DNA from: Gambelia wislizenii
Lineage: Eukaryota > Chordata > Lepidosauria > Squamata > Crotaphytidae
Assembly (NCBI GenBank): GCA_030847615.1
Contig: JAUMIR010000003.1
Location: 73,728,001-73,792,000, forward strand
DNA length: 64,000 bases
Direction of reading: 5' to 3'
Of this stretch, positions 40,860-52,635 are shown one piece after another. The translations under genes and the position numbers were made by a program. Position 1 is the first letter of the stretch. Each line of letters opens with the position of its first letter. Below the pieces are notes generated by a model, which worked only from the letters and a program-made list of their open reading frames with translations, had not been told where the DNA came from and did not search any database.

Positions 40860-41240
40860 CCCCCTCGGGCGGCACCCCCCCCGACCGTCGGTGGGGCGCA
40901 GTGGGCGCTCGGGACCCCTTGGTGGCCCCCCTTCCCTTCCCTTCCCTTCCCGTCCCTTCCAGCCCTGCTCCGTATTTACACAGCGCTGCCCTTGTGTAAA
41001 CTCGGCCCAGGCCGTGGTTATTCTCAGGCCGGTCTGTTTGTCGTTGCCTGTCAGCAGCGCCCGATGAGAAACGGCCCTTCCCGGCGCTCCGCCTCTCCTG
41101 ATTTATGTGGGAACCGCACCGAGAGAATGCGGACGCGCCCACGGGGGAAAGCCGCCAGCACTGCGCGGGGGGGAGCCGGGGGGGAGAAGCTTCAGGCGGC
41201 CCACCGCTGGCAGCCCGACTGGGGGGCCGCTTTCTTAGCC
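40860..41240. promoter_or_regulatory. CpG-rich block, no gene recognised
   Basis: A short CpG-dense segment with (CCCTT)n at about 40930-40960. It could be a distal CpG island or enhancer of the NKX2-3 domain; no exon is supported. Confidence 0.3.
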
Positions 41241-41490
41241 CTAGGGCCATGCCCCCCCATCCTGAAGTGAGCCCCCAGGCCAGGATCTTTGGTGGGCCCC
41301 CTACCTTCTGCTAAGGTTAAGAGCAAGGAGATGCTCTGCAGGAATTAGGATAAAAATTAAAATAAGACAGTTTAAATGATGTCACCAAAGTAATATTAAT
41401 ATTTATTTTTTTAAAAGCTAAATGGAGTTACATAAAAACTTACAATAATATCACGCCCCCCCCCCGTGCCCAGCCCCCAGGCTATAGCCA
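41240..41490 (-). repeat. dispersed repeat, copy 2 (inverted relative to 21720-21955)
   Basis: The reverse complement shares 'tttaaactgtcttatttta', 'gcagagcatctcc', 'gtagggggcccaccaaagat' and 'cctggcctgggggc' with 21720-21955. Confidence 0.65.
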
Positions 41491-41744
41491 TCCATGCTCA
41501 GGGTTATCAGTGTGGGAGCCTGGAGAGCTCGCCAACGCCTGCTCGCATCTCGAGCTTGGAAACATTAATGTTTGGACCACACTTTCCAGAATCCACCCGT
41601 GCCATTCTGGGTGAGGAATTCTGGGAACTGCAGTTCAAAAATGTAACTTCCCAAAGGTCGACTCAAGTAAACGCAAAAAAGAATGCGTAATAACAATTGT
41701 TTGAGGTAGGCAAGTGTGGGTGAGAACTGGATCTGATGCGCACC

Positions 41745-41945
41745 CTACAGAAGTATAGCACTAGAATTCCATTTCAGTGTCCCTGGCTGCATCCTATGGA
41801 ATCCTGGGGTTTGTAGTTTGGTGGATTGCCAGAGCTCTCTAGCTGAGAAATCTAGAAGAGCCTCCCTAAACTGCAGAGCCTAGGATGCAAATAGGATGGA
41901 ATCCTGTCTGTTAAAGTGGGTTCAAACTGCTATACTGTAATTGTA
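41745..41945. mobile_element. palindromic MITE
   Basis: 'gggtttgtagtttggtgg' on the left; 'gttaaagtgggttcaaac' and 'ctatactgtaattgtatagc' on the right. Confidence 0.65.
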
Positions 41946-43254
41946 TAGCATAAAAGAACCTCTCGTGGGCTCATGGTCATGCACATGGCTGGAGAACTGA
42001 ATGGCAGTCTCCCCAATATTATGTGACCATGCTAACCATTAACTCATAACGGGCTTGATCATACACATATGCATAGCTCAGTTAACTCTGACAAAGAAGC
42101 TCCTTTTTACAAAATCTTTTTACAGGAGCTCAGCCCACTCACCATCCTTTTCTTGTCTTCTGTCTAGCTGGAAGGTTTTTGTGGTTTTTGTTGTTTTTTG
42201 TTTGGCAGCACTGGTGGGTGGATGGTGAAGGTAGACTTTCAGTGTTGAGTTTCAGCACCATATCTGTAGTAAATAGTGCAGTAAAGCTTGACCTGGGGAA
42301 AGAATGGGATTCATGCAGCTTTTAAAACAAGACTTCTAGACCTCTGAAGCAAAAAGTTAAGTGCAAAAATGTCCTTAAATCCACTTTACAATTTGTATTC
42401 ATGTCTGTGATCAATAAGATTAAACAAGAGGACATCAATCAAAGAGCTTTTCAATAACAGGCACCAATGCTGTACATTCCAGATGGAAGGGAATCCTATG
42501 CAAATTTACTCAGAGGTAAGTCCCACTGTGTTCAGTGTGGCTGCAGTCCAAAGCAAGTTGACCTACAAGCAAGATCCATTGAACATAATGGGCTTTGCTG
42601 TTGAATAAGGATGAACTGGATTTTGCATACTGAGGCCAGTCCTAGATGGTTGTAATAGGTAAGCATTCAAAAGAGATGAAGGATAATGCAAGATATAACA
42701 AGCTCAACAGTGGATCTCTCTTCAGACTATACAACCTTCTTCTCTGTTTTCTTCTGAAGTAAATACCTGAGTTTTTCAGACATTTTAATATTGTTCCTTT
42801 TTCATTTCATTACAGAAGATTCAAACAACGTTTCCCCAGCTAAGGTACCTCTTGCAGAAAATGAGATTTTTTCCTGTATTGAAACTGTTACAAAGTTGAA
42901 CCCCACTATTGCAAAGTTGGAGTCTGCTTACTCCTACAGCAGTCCTTGTTATTTGAAGAACAACTCCTGCAAGTTATAATCCTGCACTATTACCACTCCT
43001 GGGAGAGGGAAAGAAAACTTGACTTTGAGATAAATCCAAGATTTGTCTTACTTAGAGTAGCTCCCTCTAAATCAGTGGAGTTAGTTGTGATGAACAAGTC
43101 TTCTTCATTTCAACGGGTCTGTTCTGAATAGCACTATTGTTGAATTTAGCCCTTGATTTGTTAAAAACATTTTTAAAATTTACTGTTTTAAAAAATAATT
43201 GTCTTCTGAAGCCAGATTTTTGTTGTTGTTGTTGTATCATTCTAGTGCAGTGGG
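41946..43254. other. intergenic, no gene
   Basis: A/T-rich unique-looking sequence with no supported exon, RNA gene or clear repeat. Confidence 0.55.
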
Positions 43255-43505
43255 TTCTAAACATTTAGTCCTTTGCCTGTTTTGAACTTCAGTTCCCAGA
43301 ATTGCTGAGCATTGGTCATGCTGGCTGACTTCTGGGAGCTGGAAATCCAAAACACCCAAAGGACCAAAAGTTGATCATCACTGTTGTAGTGTAGCCTTCC
43401 AAAATTTGTTTGGAATGAAACTTCTATCAGTACTCACCCTTGGCTACCCTGGGGAACCACAACACCTGGAAGTCCACATGCTGGCCACCTCTACTCCAGT
43501 GGGTA

Positions 43506-43600
43506 TAGCTGTTATGTGCCTTCAAGTCATTTTCAACTTATGGCAAGCCAAAAGCAAACCTATTACAGGGTTTTCTGAGGGCTGAGAGTGTGTGACTGCG
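43506..43600 (-). mobile_element. tRNA-derived SINE tail fragment
   Basis: 'ttatgtgccttcaagtcatt' and 'cctattacagggttttct' are the tail and body of the family in reverse orientation. It lies next to a short palindromic element at 43255-43385. Confidence 0.65.
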
Positions 43601-43617
43601 TGTGTATATATATATAT

Positions 43618-43705
43618 TTTAAAATTAAAGGTCCCAGGTTGTTAGCCCTTTGGGAAAATTTCTTCAAAGTTAGGGAATAGATTTCAGATAGAGTTATGTG
43701 GATGA
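43618..43705. repeat. direct repeat flanking the copia relic, left copy
   Basis: Matches 44638-44695 (taaaggtcccagg, then gttagccctttgggaaaa and tttcttcaaagtta). Its continuation 'agggaatagatttc' matches 44871-44885. It may be LTR or internal sequence. Confidence 0.5.
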
Positions 43706-44490
43706 TCTGATCCTGAGCAGTCAAGACAAAGCAGATAGTGAAGAGATAGTCAAAAGTTCCTTTGTTAAAGTTGCCTCTCTGACAATTTGGTCTCTGCTTC
43801 TTGCTTTAGCTTTTGATGTGCTAATTTTCCTCTCACTTGCTTTAGGAGAAGAGGAACTTTTGAAATGCAACTTCTGTTCAACAAGATTCACTAGCTGTTC
43901 AGCATTTCTTACTTCAGTTTTACATCCCATCATGTTTTGCCTGTTTTGAAATTCTATAATATCAGATATTGCCTCTGGCAATTTCACATCAGCTTTCAAT
44001 TGCATGGCATTAATTATTGGAGTACAGTATTTTGGCAAAGCAGCTATGAAAAGTCCCAATTGCATTGCTTGTGGGGTAGGCTATCCAGGGAATTGCAGCC
44101 CAGCGAATGCTGACATTAATTCATTTATATGCTGATTAAGAAATCAACGGCTGGACAATTTAATGTTAACAATTTACATCATTAAAGTAATTTGATTTCC
44201 CATATAATTTCTGTAGCGTATTCCAAAGTTCTTTAGCAGCGGTCAGTTTTTGAATTTGATAGACTATGCCAGTATCCAAGAAAGGGAAATATAGGCTGCT
44301 GCCTTCTTGTTATCTCTATCAAATTCCGTTTGAACTCTGCCAGCCTGCTGAGGCCTTTAATGTTCTATGACACAGAAAAGTCCCACTGTTGTTAAATGCA
44401 TCTTAACTGACCAGAACCATTGCTTGTAATTAGCTCCATTCAACTTCTGAATGGTTAGTATTGAGTTGGAGTTAGAATGAGATTCAGCCA
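43690..44490 (-). pseudogene. Ty1/copia LTR retrotransposon gag relic
   Basis: On the minus strand a start near 44490 reads with stops and frameshifts through a KLNGANYKQW motif, KKAAAYISLS, then AKELWNTLQKLYG-like wording. A 114-codon remnant (44065-43721) carries an LP(K)YCTPIINAMQLK-type segment. This order matches the copia-type gag N-terminus (DUF4219/UBN2). There are several in-frame stops. Flanking blocks sharing 'aaattaaaggtcccagg' at 43620 and 44640 may be LTR-derived. No pol is seen. A 62-bp piece (44260-44321) recurs exactly at 47834-47895. Confidence 0.6.
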
Positions 44491-44637
44491 CTTTGCTTAA
44501 TTGCCTTTGTTCCAGTCAGGCTGAAAAACTGAGTTATCAGGGAAAGTAGTTACAAAAAAAAAAAAAAAAAAAAAAGATAAAATCTCTTTAAGTATCTCTG
44601 ACTGGACCCATAACCCTAAACGTAGGGAGAAAATTAA

Positions 44638-44905
44638 GAAAATTAAAGGTCCCAGGGTGTTAGCCCTTTGGGAAAATTTCTTCAAAGTTAAAACTGTCAG
44701 GAATTAACTTTCTAGTAGCAGAGATGGGAGAAGGACTCAATTAGGTGCAGTGCTTTGACCCCCAACTGCCAGAACAAAGGAGGCAGGTAATCTTCTTGAT
44801 AAAAGAAATACTTAAGTTTTACTAATAGCTTTAAATCTACATATGCATTGGAGGCAACATTCTAACTGACTAGGGAATAGACTTCTGATAGAGTAGAAGT
44901 AGTTA
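44638..44905. repeat. direct repeat flanking the copia relic, right copy
   Basis: Shares the 43618-43705 blocks, but about 170 bp of extra sequence separates the two parts, so the left copy is internally deleted or the right copy carries an insertion. Confidence 0.45.
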
Positions 44906-45195
44906 ACCCACCATCTGAGTGAGACATGAAGGCATTTCTATGGAGTAAGCAGGGAAGGCAACATGCTTCACTGAAGGCTTGAAACAAAGAGTCATAAAAG
45001 ATCTAAGACCATGAGGTTAGTAAACCTAGGTCATGTGATCTTTTGGCATGGTTGTGTACTTTTTACAACCAAGCCCATTAAAGATAGGATGAGGAGAAGG
45101 GAGAAGGACTCTTGGCATGCAGGAGAACTTGACCTCTCTAAGACTTACTTGCTCTAATAGTAAGCAAGTAGTGGGAGGAAGGATGCTAGATTTTC

Positions 45196-45276
45196 CAAAA
45201 GACTGGCCCAAGGGCACCCAGTGGGTTTTCATGGCTGAGTGGAGATTTGATCCTTGGTCTCCAGAGTCAGTATGCA
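45196..45276 (-). mobile_element. tRNA-derived SINE head fragment
   Basis: 'gcacccagtgggttttcatg', 'gatttgatccttggtctcc' is the reversed head region with its B box. Confidence 0.65.
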
Positions 45277-45739
45277 ATAACAAAATAATAACTGAATCTT
45301 GTCTTTCCTTTCAAACTCATTGTAGCAGGCACATTGTATGAAGCTTCCTCCACAGTTCTACTTCTTTGGGACAGCTATTCTTGCTGGACCCAGGAAAGCT
45401 CCATTTTACTGCTGGGGGTGGGGATGGATAAAAAGCATAAGGTGCTGCAACATCTTTTGTTTTCCTGTTGCTACAGACTTTTTCAATTATCCAGTGCATT
45501 TGTGCACCTGTTTGTATATGAAAGCAGGCCCCTCAGATCTCATAACATCAGTCTTCCAGATCACTGACAAAGGGTTCTAAAGTCCACAATGAGATTCTCT
45601 TGGTCATCCCATGCCCTGATCCTGGCCTAAATACAATTTGCAGGGACACCAGTTCTGGCAAATCACCCTGATTTACCAAAGATTCACTGACTGTGCTTGG
45701 CATTTGAACACTGCCTAATACACCACCCCACTGAGGAGG

Positions 45740-45900
45740 AGAGTTGAATAGATTGCCTCTCGGGATGATGGAGTCTCCTTCTTTGGAGGTTTTAAAGCAG
45801 AGGTTGGATGGCCATTTCTCAGGAGTGTTCTAGTTGTGTACTGTATTTTTGCATAACAAACAGCTGGAAAAATTGGTCCCATGGTCTCTTATGATTTTAT
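45740..45900 (+). mobile_element. CR1 LINE 3' UTR fragment
   Basis: 'gggatgatggagtctccttc', 'ggaggttttaaagcagagg' and 'ttggatggccatttctcagg' follow the CR1 3' UTR order. The octamer end is diverged. Confidence 0.7.
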
Positions 45901-46559
45901 TTTCAGGTGGAAAAATATCTTCATGAGAGAGGAATTGGAGGTGAATGGAGATGACTTCCTAAGCAGTCTCCCTAGTTCAGGGCTTGAGGAGATGTCATTT
46001 TTCAGATGATTTCTTCCTCAGACACTCCCACTGTTGACTATACTGACCAGAGCAGATGGGAGCTGCGGTCCCATTAACACCTGGAGGGTAACACATTCCT
46101 CAACCTACCCTGAGAACCCACCCAGCTTTTCTGGCTGTTGCACAACTTCTAGAAAAAGGGAGATGAGTTCTTTTGTAAGTTCCATCTTTTTAAAGGCTTG
46201 GGATAAGCAGCAGTTGCCACATGCCCAAGCCTGCCCCGGCCCTGGAGATGCTCTTTGCTTGCATGTTGGAGGATGTACCTCTCTCTGGAGTTGCACTTCA
46301 AGAAGCTCCTATGTCCTGCCAAACTCAGCTGTGTTGGGAGGAGAAGCCTACTGCCTGTCTTAACAATCTTTTTTTTTTTTTTAATGAATGAATAAATAAA
46401 TATTTTTATTGTGTAGAACATGGTGTGTTTCTTGTGGGCATGGGATTATTAGCATCATAGCTCAGTCATCACAAACTGCCAAAACCAATTTGGAGCAAAG
46501 AGGTTGTCCACAAATAGCCTCCTTTGTTTTTAGGTTGGCTCCTAGTAAATTAAAAAAGA
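45901..46559. other. no gene seen
   Basis: A T-run and (AATA)n lie at about 46369-46402. No supported exon. Confidence 0.45.
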
Positions 46560-47460
46560 TTAAGCCAAAGTTCTGGAATAATACATTTATATATGCAAGT
46601 TCTTTACCAGCCTGCACCACAAGACAAACACCACCATCCCCACATTGCTGTCGGCAACTCTGCGCTCAAGTCTGTTCATCAGTTCACCTACCTAGGAAGC
46701 ATCATCTCCTCAGATGCCAAGATTGACAAAGAGATCGATCACAGATTAGCAAAGGCACATTTGGAAGACTTTACAAAAGAGTCTGGAGTAATAAACACCT
46801 GAGGCAAAACACAAAAATCAGTGTGTATAGAGCCATTGTACTGTCTATTCTCCTTTATGGGTCTGAAACATGGGTCACCTATCGCCACCACCTTACGACT
46901 TCCATCAGTGCTGTTTACGCACAATCCTAAATATACACTGGACTGACTATGTGATGAATGTTGCTGTCCTTGAGCAAGCAGGGATCACCAGCATTGAGGC
47001 CATGATATTGAGAACACAGCTGCACTGGGCAGGGCATGTTTCTAGGATGGAGGACCATTGCCTCCCCAAAATAGTACTCTACGGTGAACTTGCCACGGGT
47101 CAGAGTAAGAGAGGCGCTTCAAAAAAGCGATACAAGGACTCCCTGAAACAACATCTCAGGCTTGGCCAAATTGATCACCAACAATGGTGCGCCCTGGCCT
47201 CACATCAGGAGGCATGGAGACGCACTATCCACAATGCTGCAGACTTATTTGAGAACTCACACCAAACAAGTCTTGAAGAGAAATGACTATGCAGAAAAAA
47301 TCACAACCTGGAAACATCACCCAAGGAAACCTTCTGCTGTGCTTTCTGCAACCGGACTTGCCTATCTCAGATTGGCCTTTTTAGTCATCAGCACGCTTGC
47401 AGAAAGCACGAGATGAGTCCTTCCAGAATCTTCGTTTGCAAAGAGAAGCCAGAGAGAGAT
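46560..47460 (+). pseudogene. non-LTR retrotransposon, reverse transcriptase C-terminus with zinc knuckle
   Basis: Frames read VHQFTYLGSIISSDAKID, then (after frameshifts) ILNIHWTDYV, SIEAMILRTQLHWAGHVSRM, a basic KKRYKDSLKQHL segment, and finally a C2H2-like CAFCNRTC-x8-SHQHAC finger in another frame near 47337-47392. This is the C-terminal half of a LINE ORF2 protein. It is not Bov-B; the clade was not identified. It is broken by several frameshifts. Confidence 0.75.
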
Positions 47461-47467
47461 AGCATTT

Positions 47468-47640
47468 ATTCATGGCCAGCATGATGTAGTGGTTTGAGTG
47501 CTGGATTAGGACTCTGGGACATAAGGGTTCAAATCTCTGCTCAGCCATTGAAACCCAGTGGGTGAACTTCAGCAAATCACACTCTCTCATCCCGCAAGGG
47601 AAGCAATGGCAAAACTCCTCTGTATAAATCTTGAAGTTCA
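47468..47640 (+). mobile_element. tRNA-derived SINE, tail lost
   Basis: 'tgatgtagtggtttgagtgc', 'gggttcaaatctctgctc' and 'aaatcacactctctc' are head and body; it stops at 'aaatcttgaag'. Confidence 0.75.
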
Positions 47641-47810
47641 TTAGTGGATGGTTAAAATATCACATGTCATAGACTGCTGAGCTCCCACTTAAGCACTACC
47701 AAGTGATCCAGCACCAGTATTTACGGGCATTGCTACCTGGCCTTTTTCAGTGCTCATGGCATAACAACATTTTCTGCAGAATTCTCTTTCCTGGGGATCC
47801 TGGTGCACCT

Positions 47811-47924
47811 CTATCATGCTAGGTTATGCATGCTAGACTATGCCAGTATCCAAGAAAGGGAAATATAGGCTGCTGCCTTCTTGTTATCTCTATCATGTTA
47901 GTTATGCATGCTAGACTATGCCAG
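47811..47924 (+). repeat. direct repeats bracketing a templated insert
   Basis: A 35-36 bp segment (ctatcatg..ttatgcatgc and tagactatgccag) occurs at 47811-47846 and 47890-47924. The 43 bp between them is identical to a part of the copia gag relic; the full identity with 44260-44321 covers 62 of 62 bases at 47834-47895, including microhomology at each edge. Confidence 0.85.
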
Positions 47925-49118
47925 AGAAGACTGACAGAGAAGAAGGTGCTCCAGAAGACTAAAATGCAAGTCTGGAGTGAAGACTAATTGTAAATATAGA
48001 ACCTTCTCTCTAATTAGTTTTTATTTCATTTTGTGCTCAGATAAACCTTGATAACAATCTAGTTTATTTCCTTTTAACTCCAAGGGGGCATGCATCTATA
48101 CCATCTAGGTATATGTAAATAAGGATGATTGCAGATCCCAATAAAGCACAAGCCAAGAGTCTCTTTATTGTCCTTTATGTTCTTTGAAGGCACATTGCCA
48201 AATGTGAATTGTTGTCTGGACTACATTCATGTACCTGCCTGCTTTCTGGTCTGTGCAGGTAACAAAGCACATATGTATGTATTTGCTGTGTTATACAAAT
48301 ATATGCATGTGTACTCTGTTACACTCAGTGCAAAAATTAAAATTACTCCATAATGAACTTGTTCTCTTAGATTTGTTCCAACTGAGTTGCATGTTTCTGT
48401 TTTGTCTAGACAGCCTAATAAACAGAATATACCATACAGTCAGCAAAAATGCACTGATACTCCCGCCTTCTTGTTACCTTTTTATATGCTCCAGACTGAA
48501 CTATCATCCAGTTATATGTCAGTGATTATTTTTTTTTTGTTGCTGTTATTACTGTTGTCTTTCAGAATTTATTCCTTCTTCTCCTTTATCCTCACAATGA
48601 CCCTGGAAAGGAGATTAAACTGAGAAACAGGGATTGGTTCAAGCTTGATCAGTATGCTTTCTGGGTGATCCTTCTACATGTTTTTAAGTTAATTGTTTAT
48701 TGGCGGTTTTATAATTTCTCAGGATACAAAACAAGATACAAAAATGTATCCACCTACAATTTCTCCCTTCCAACAGCCCTCCCCCTGCCCAGTTCCTTCC
48801 CTTTGAACCAAATACTGCTCTGAAACCTGAAAGATAATTTGCTAAACACAGTCCTATAAAAGTATAATCCTAAACATGCTTTCACTGTCCCTTCCACTAA
48901 CCTGCTTTTCCAATGTTAACAATATCCTCCCCAATTCTGACCCAGAGGAAAAGGAGGAAGAGAGAGAGAAAAAAAGGAAAATGAAAGATATAATTTAAAA
49001 GAAAGGGGGAAAAAAGGAAAAAAAAACATGAGGAACTTACTCAAGGAAGAGAGTCTTTCTACTCTTTCTTGGCTTAACGGGCCAAACAGATATAGATTTC
49101 ATCCATGTATTACAACTT
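47925..49118. other. intergenic, no gene
   Basis: A purine-rich low-complexity run lies at about 48950-49030. No supported exon. Confidence 0.5.
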
Positions 49119-49352
49119 GAGAGCCAGTATGGTCTAGTGGTTTGAGTGTTGGACTACGACTCTGGAGACCAGAGTTCAAATCCCCGCTCAACTATGGAAA
49201 CCCACTGGGTGACTTGTGCAAGTCACACTCTCTCAGACTCAGAGGAAGGCAAAGATAAACTCCTCTGAATAAATCTTACCAAGAAAACCCTGTGATAGGT
49301 TTGCCTTTGGGTGGCCATAAGTCAAAACTACTTGAAGGCAAAGAACAACATT
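49119..49352 (+). mobile_element. tRNA-derived SINE, best full-length copy
   Basis: Head with A box 'tggtctagtgg' and B box 'gagttcaaatccc', body 'gcaagtcacactctctc', 'aagaaaaccctgtgatagg', and Bov-B-like tail 'ggccataagtcaaaactac' / 'cttgaaggcaaagaacaac'. This is the structure of Sauria-type SINEs mobilised by Bov-B. It is not a functional tRNA gene. Confidence 0.88.
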
Positions 49353-50124
49353 CCAACTCGGCCCTGCAATACTGTAGTTCCTTTTGTTTTGATCAGAGAA
49401 TACAAATGAGAAATGCAATAGGAAATGTGAAGGGGAGAATGCATCCCAGATTGAATCCAGTCTATTTGTGGTGGCTAGGAAAGGTTTTTTTTTTTTTTTT
49501 TTACATGCAATTGTTTATTTTCAGGAAATTTTAAAAACGTTTTACAACAGAGAGCTTTTAATGGTGCCTACATTCATCTTAGTGCCAGTGCAAGTGCCAG
49601 GAAGAACTGATGTGTAAAAGCTGTGTTCAAAATAACACTGCAAGAGTGTGAAAAGGTCATGTTGCCACTGAGTCAAAGCAGGGTAGGAAACGCCTCCATC
49701 AAGGAGCCACTGCTGTCTCATTTTATATGGAATATTTTGTGCCAGTTGTATATCTAAGCTGCAGAGAGCCTCTGGGTTACAGGCTGTTAAAAGACAGTTA
49801 AAACTATTCTTCTTTTGAAACAGGATTGCTCATAAATCACATTTTAACAGCCTGTTAGATCACAGCTCTGCAGTGTCAGAGGCCCAGCTCCCACTAAACA
49901 CAGGAACCCAGCTGCTGTTCACACTGAATTACCCAACTGCCTCTCTGCCTCAGCCTGGGGTTGAACTATGGAGGCTCAGGAGAAATGGTTTGAAACCTAT
50001 GATACCTGCATTCCAGGCACCATTTTACATCTTCTCTTTGCCTAAATGCTTTATTACTCCAAATGGTTGCAGCGCTTCAAAGTGACACCTAGTGGGTCAC
50101 TATTTTTGGGGAAAGGATGATTAA
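49353..50124. other. no gene seen
   Basis: A poly-T run lies at 49485-49502. Segments around 49740-49870 contain an inverted repeat of 'acaggctgttaaaa' and 'ttttaacagcctgt', suggesting a small foldback element. No exon. Confidence 0.45.
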
Positions 50125-50455
50125 TGAAAACTGGGGCACATGTGGCCAAGCAACTTCAGAGTGTGGTCAAGGTGACCAATGTTGTTGACGAGGAAGAACA
50201 GACAAATTAGGAGAGGCTGCAGCAGCTTGCTTTTGCCTGAGTCTAAAGGGATAGCCAAAATGCCACACCCTCCTCTTTCATCTCCTCTCTGGATAAATTG
50301 AGTGCAAATTAGTTTTGTACTTTAAACTCATTTTGCAGAAATTAAGCTAAGCTGAAGATGATGGGGAGAATGGAAGAAGGAGAGAGAACCTGGGACATTC
50401 AAGAAGCAGCTGAAAAGGTATAATGACAGAGAAGTAATCAGGGCAGTTGGAAGGT
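50125..50455 (+). repeat. dispersed repeat of unknown family, copy 2
   Basis: Parallel to 21005-21360; see that entry for shared blocks. Confidence 0.6.
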
Positions 50456-51285
50456 ATGGGTTTACTTTGCCCTGCATGCATTAGGTTGTAAGTTCTCTTT
50501 CATTGCCAGATGTTGCTCCAGAGACCCTGCTTAACTCTTTAAGAAGCTAGAGGCAGTTAGAGAATGTGCAGCAGCCATGCTTTGCTGTTTCCACACTTCT
50601 TTCCTCTTTCATTTCCATATACAACTAGAGAACTGAGGGTGAGGGAGACTGAAACAACTGTGAATGAGAAGATTATTGCACCATCACCAACAGCAGTGGT
50701 ACCAGGAGAATGTCCACAAAGTATAGGCTCACTGAGAGGTGACTGACACAGCCTGGGGACGAAACAAACCCAGGAGTAGCCAAACAGCAGATGAACTACA
50801 CAGCAGAAAGGGGCTTGAAAAACAAAGTCTTCAGCTAGAAGGCTTTATCATTGCTCTGATCCACTTTCACCCACAATAAGAAGACTTACAAACAGCAAGG
50901 TCCTTCTGGAGGCTTTATCATCAGTTCCAGTACCAAACAAACACAAACAGCAAATGCTGATAACAAATCCAACAGCAATTCTCTAAACACTTCTCAGCAC
51001 CAACCCACAATAGTAACTCACACAGAGTGTATCTTTATAGGAGTGTTTGGCTAGTCACCTTCTGTCTAGCCATAGCTGTGCACATACCCATTTCAGCTGT
51101 GCTAATAGAGTAGCCTGTTGCTTCAACATCGTCTTACTACACTTAAAGGGGTATTATCCTGACAGAGAAGATCAAAGTTTGGAAAAGTTGGTAGGATTAC
51201 AACTCTCAGAATCCCCAAGTCAGCAATGGGAATTGTAAACTGAAAAAGTAACATTTCCAAGCTCTAGGTAAAAGCACACTGCATA
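50456..51285. other. no gene seen
   Basis: No supported exon. A short palindromic-family fragment ('gattacaactctcagaatcc') lies at about 51192-51240. Confidence 0.45.
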
Positions 51286-51503
51286 TAGTTGTCCCTCCAC
51301 ATTCATGGTTTTAATTATTCACTGCTTGAAAATATTCTTAAAAAAATAATAATCCAAAAAGCAAACCTTGATTTTGCCGTCTTATCTAAGGGACACCATT
51401 TTGCTATGCCATTGCATATAATGGGACTTGAGTAGGTGTTCACAGAATTGGGTATGCATGGGGGTCCTGGAACCAAACCTCAGCAAATGTGAAGGTACAA
51501 CTG
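51286..51503. mobile_element. Tigger-type MITE
   Basis: Begins (C>T)AGTTGTCCCTCC, ends GGTACAACTG and is flanked by TA. Body as in 4501-4721. Confidence 0.8.
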
Positions 51504-51605
51504 TATTCTCTTGCTGGCTCTATGATCTTAAAGGAAGAGGTCATATTTCTAGGGTAGCACATAGAAAAGCCTACTAACAAAACAGGCTTATAAAGCTATG
51601 TGTGT

Positions 51606-51826
51606 GTATATATGTGTGTCTTCAAGTCTGCTGCAGATTTATTGCAACCCTATGAATTTCATAGGATTTTCTTAGGCAAAGAAAAACTCAGAGCTGATTT
51701 TGCCAGTTCCTTCCTCTGAAATATAGCCTATAGCACCAGGTATTCCCTGGCAGTCTCTCTTCCAGGTAAGCAGGGCTGACCATGCTTAGTTTCCAAGATC
51801 AGACAGGATCTGGTGCATCCAGGGTA
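51606..51826 (-). mobile_element. 5S-rRNA-derived SINE (reverse orientation)
   Basis: On plus, 'tgtcttcaagtctgctgcag' (tail), 'gcaccaggtattccctggca' and 'gcttagtttccaagatcag' (5S head reversed). Confidence 0.85.
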
Positions 51827-51917
51827 TTGCTACTCCTTTATTATTCATATGTTTTTAAGTATCTGTAACTACTTAAGTTACAGGAATTATTTGTGTTTTT
51901 TTAACATATCACAAACA

Positions 51918-52166
51918 TAGGTCCTACCCTATCATTAGACAGAGAAGGGTGACTATCTCATGGTAGGATTGGCCCTATATTTTGGATATGTTTCAAGTTG
52001 CAAATGCTTGAAGGAAGTGCTGTCAGCCTCCAGTTTGTTCTCCTGAAGTCCTTATTTATTCCATTCTGTTAGAAAAAAAAACTATGTGTGGCTCACAGCC
52101 TATTCTGGAGACTCCCAAATGGGGTGGCTGCTAGGCAGCAAAATGCCTTGGGCCAGTTCTGCTGAA
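51918..52166. mobile_element. hAT non-autonomous copy, diverged
   Basis: Left 'aggtcctaccctatcattag', right 'gcagcaaaatgccttgggcc'; same family as 15680-15966. Confidence 0.45.
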
Positions 52167-52499
52167 GCAGCTCATGAAACCTAAAAAATATGCCACAGTA
52201 CAATACAATAAAACCATAAAAGTAAAATGAAAAATAAAAGATTGGAGGGAGGAGGGAAAACAACAAACTCATCAGCAGATGACAATGCAGCAAGCAAAAG
52301 TAATGTTGGTTCCCCTATTCCACCCTAAACTATGAAAAATATTCAACATCATGGAGAAAGGCCACAAGTCACACAGACCTTGAAGGGGAGGGAAATCCAG
52401 TGCCTGGGCACAATGGTTGAAAAAGCTCAGTTCCATATAGCCCAATCACTACTTAAGAATGTGGGCAAGTTCAGAATAGGAGATGGTGCTCTTTATGAC

Positions 52500-52635
52500 T
52501 GAGGAAGGGCTGTAGCACAGTAGCAAATCACATACATTGCCCATTACATTGCCAGTGTGTGTGTTGTAGAACAGTACAGAGGTAGATGGATCAATTGTCT
52601 GACTTGATACAAGGCAGCTTCCAAAGTTCTTATAA
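52500..52635 (+). mobile_element. SINE fragment of a common squamate type
   Basis: 'gtagatggatcaattgtctg' and 'gatacaaggcagcttcc' match the widespread '...tggaccaatggtctgactc...' SINE 3' region. The head is diverged. Confidence 0.5.

Noticed and set aside
43721..44065. Intact small cellular gene on the minus strand
   Set aside because: The open frame is the tail of a decayed copia gag with stops just upstream, not an isolated gene.
49119..49200. tRNA gene
   Set aside because: A and B boxes are present, but no cloverleaf closes and the sequence continues into a SINE body with a Bov-B-like tail.
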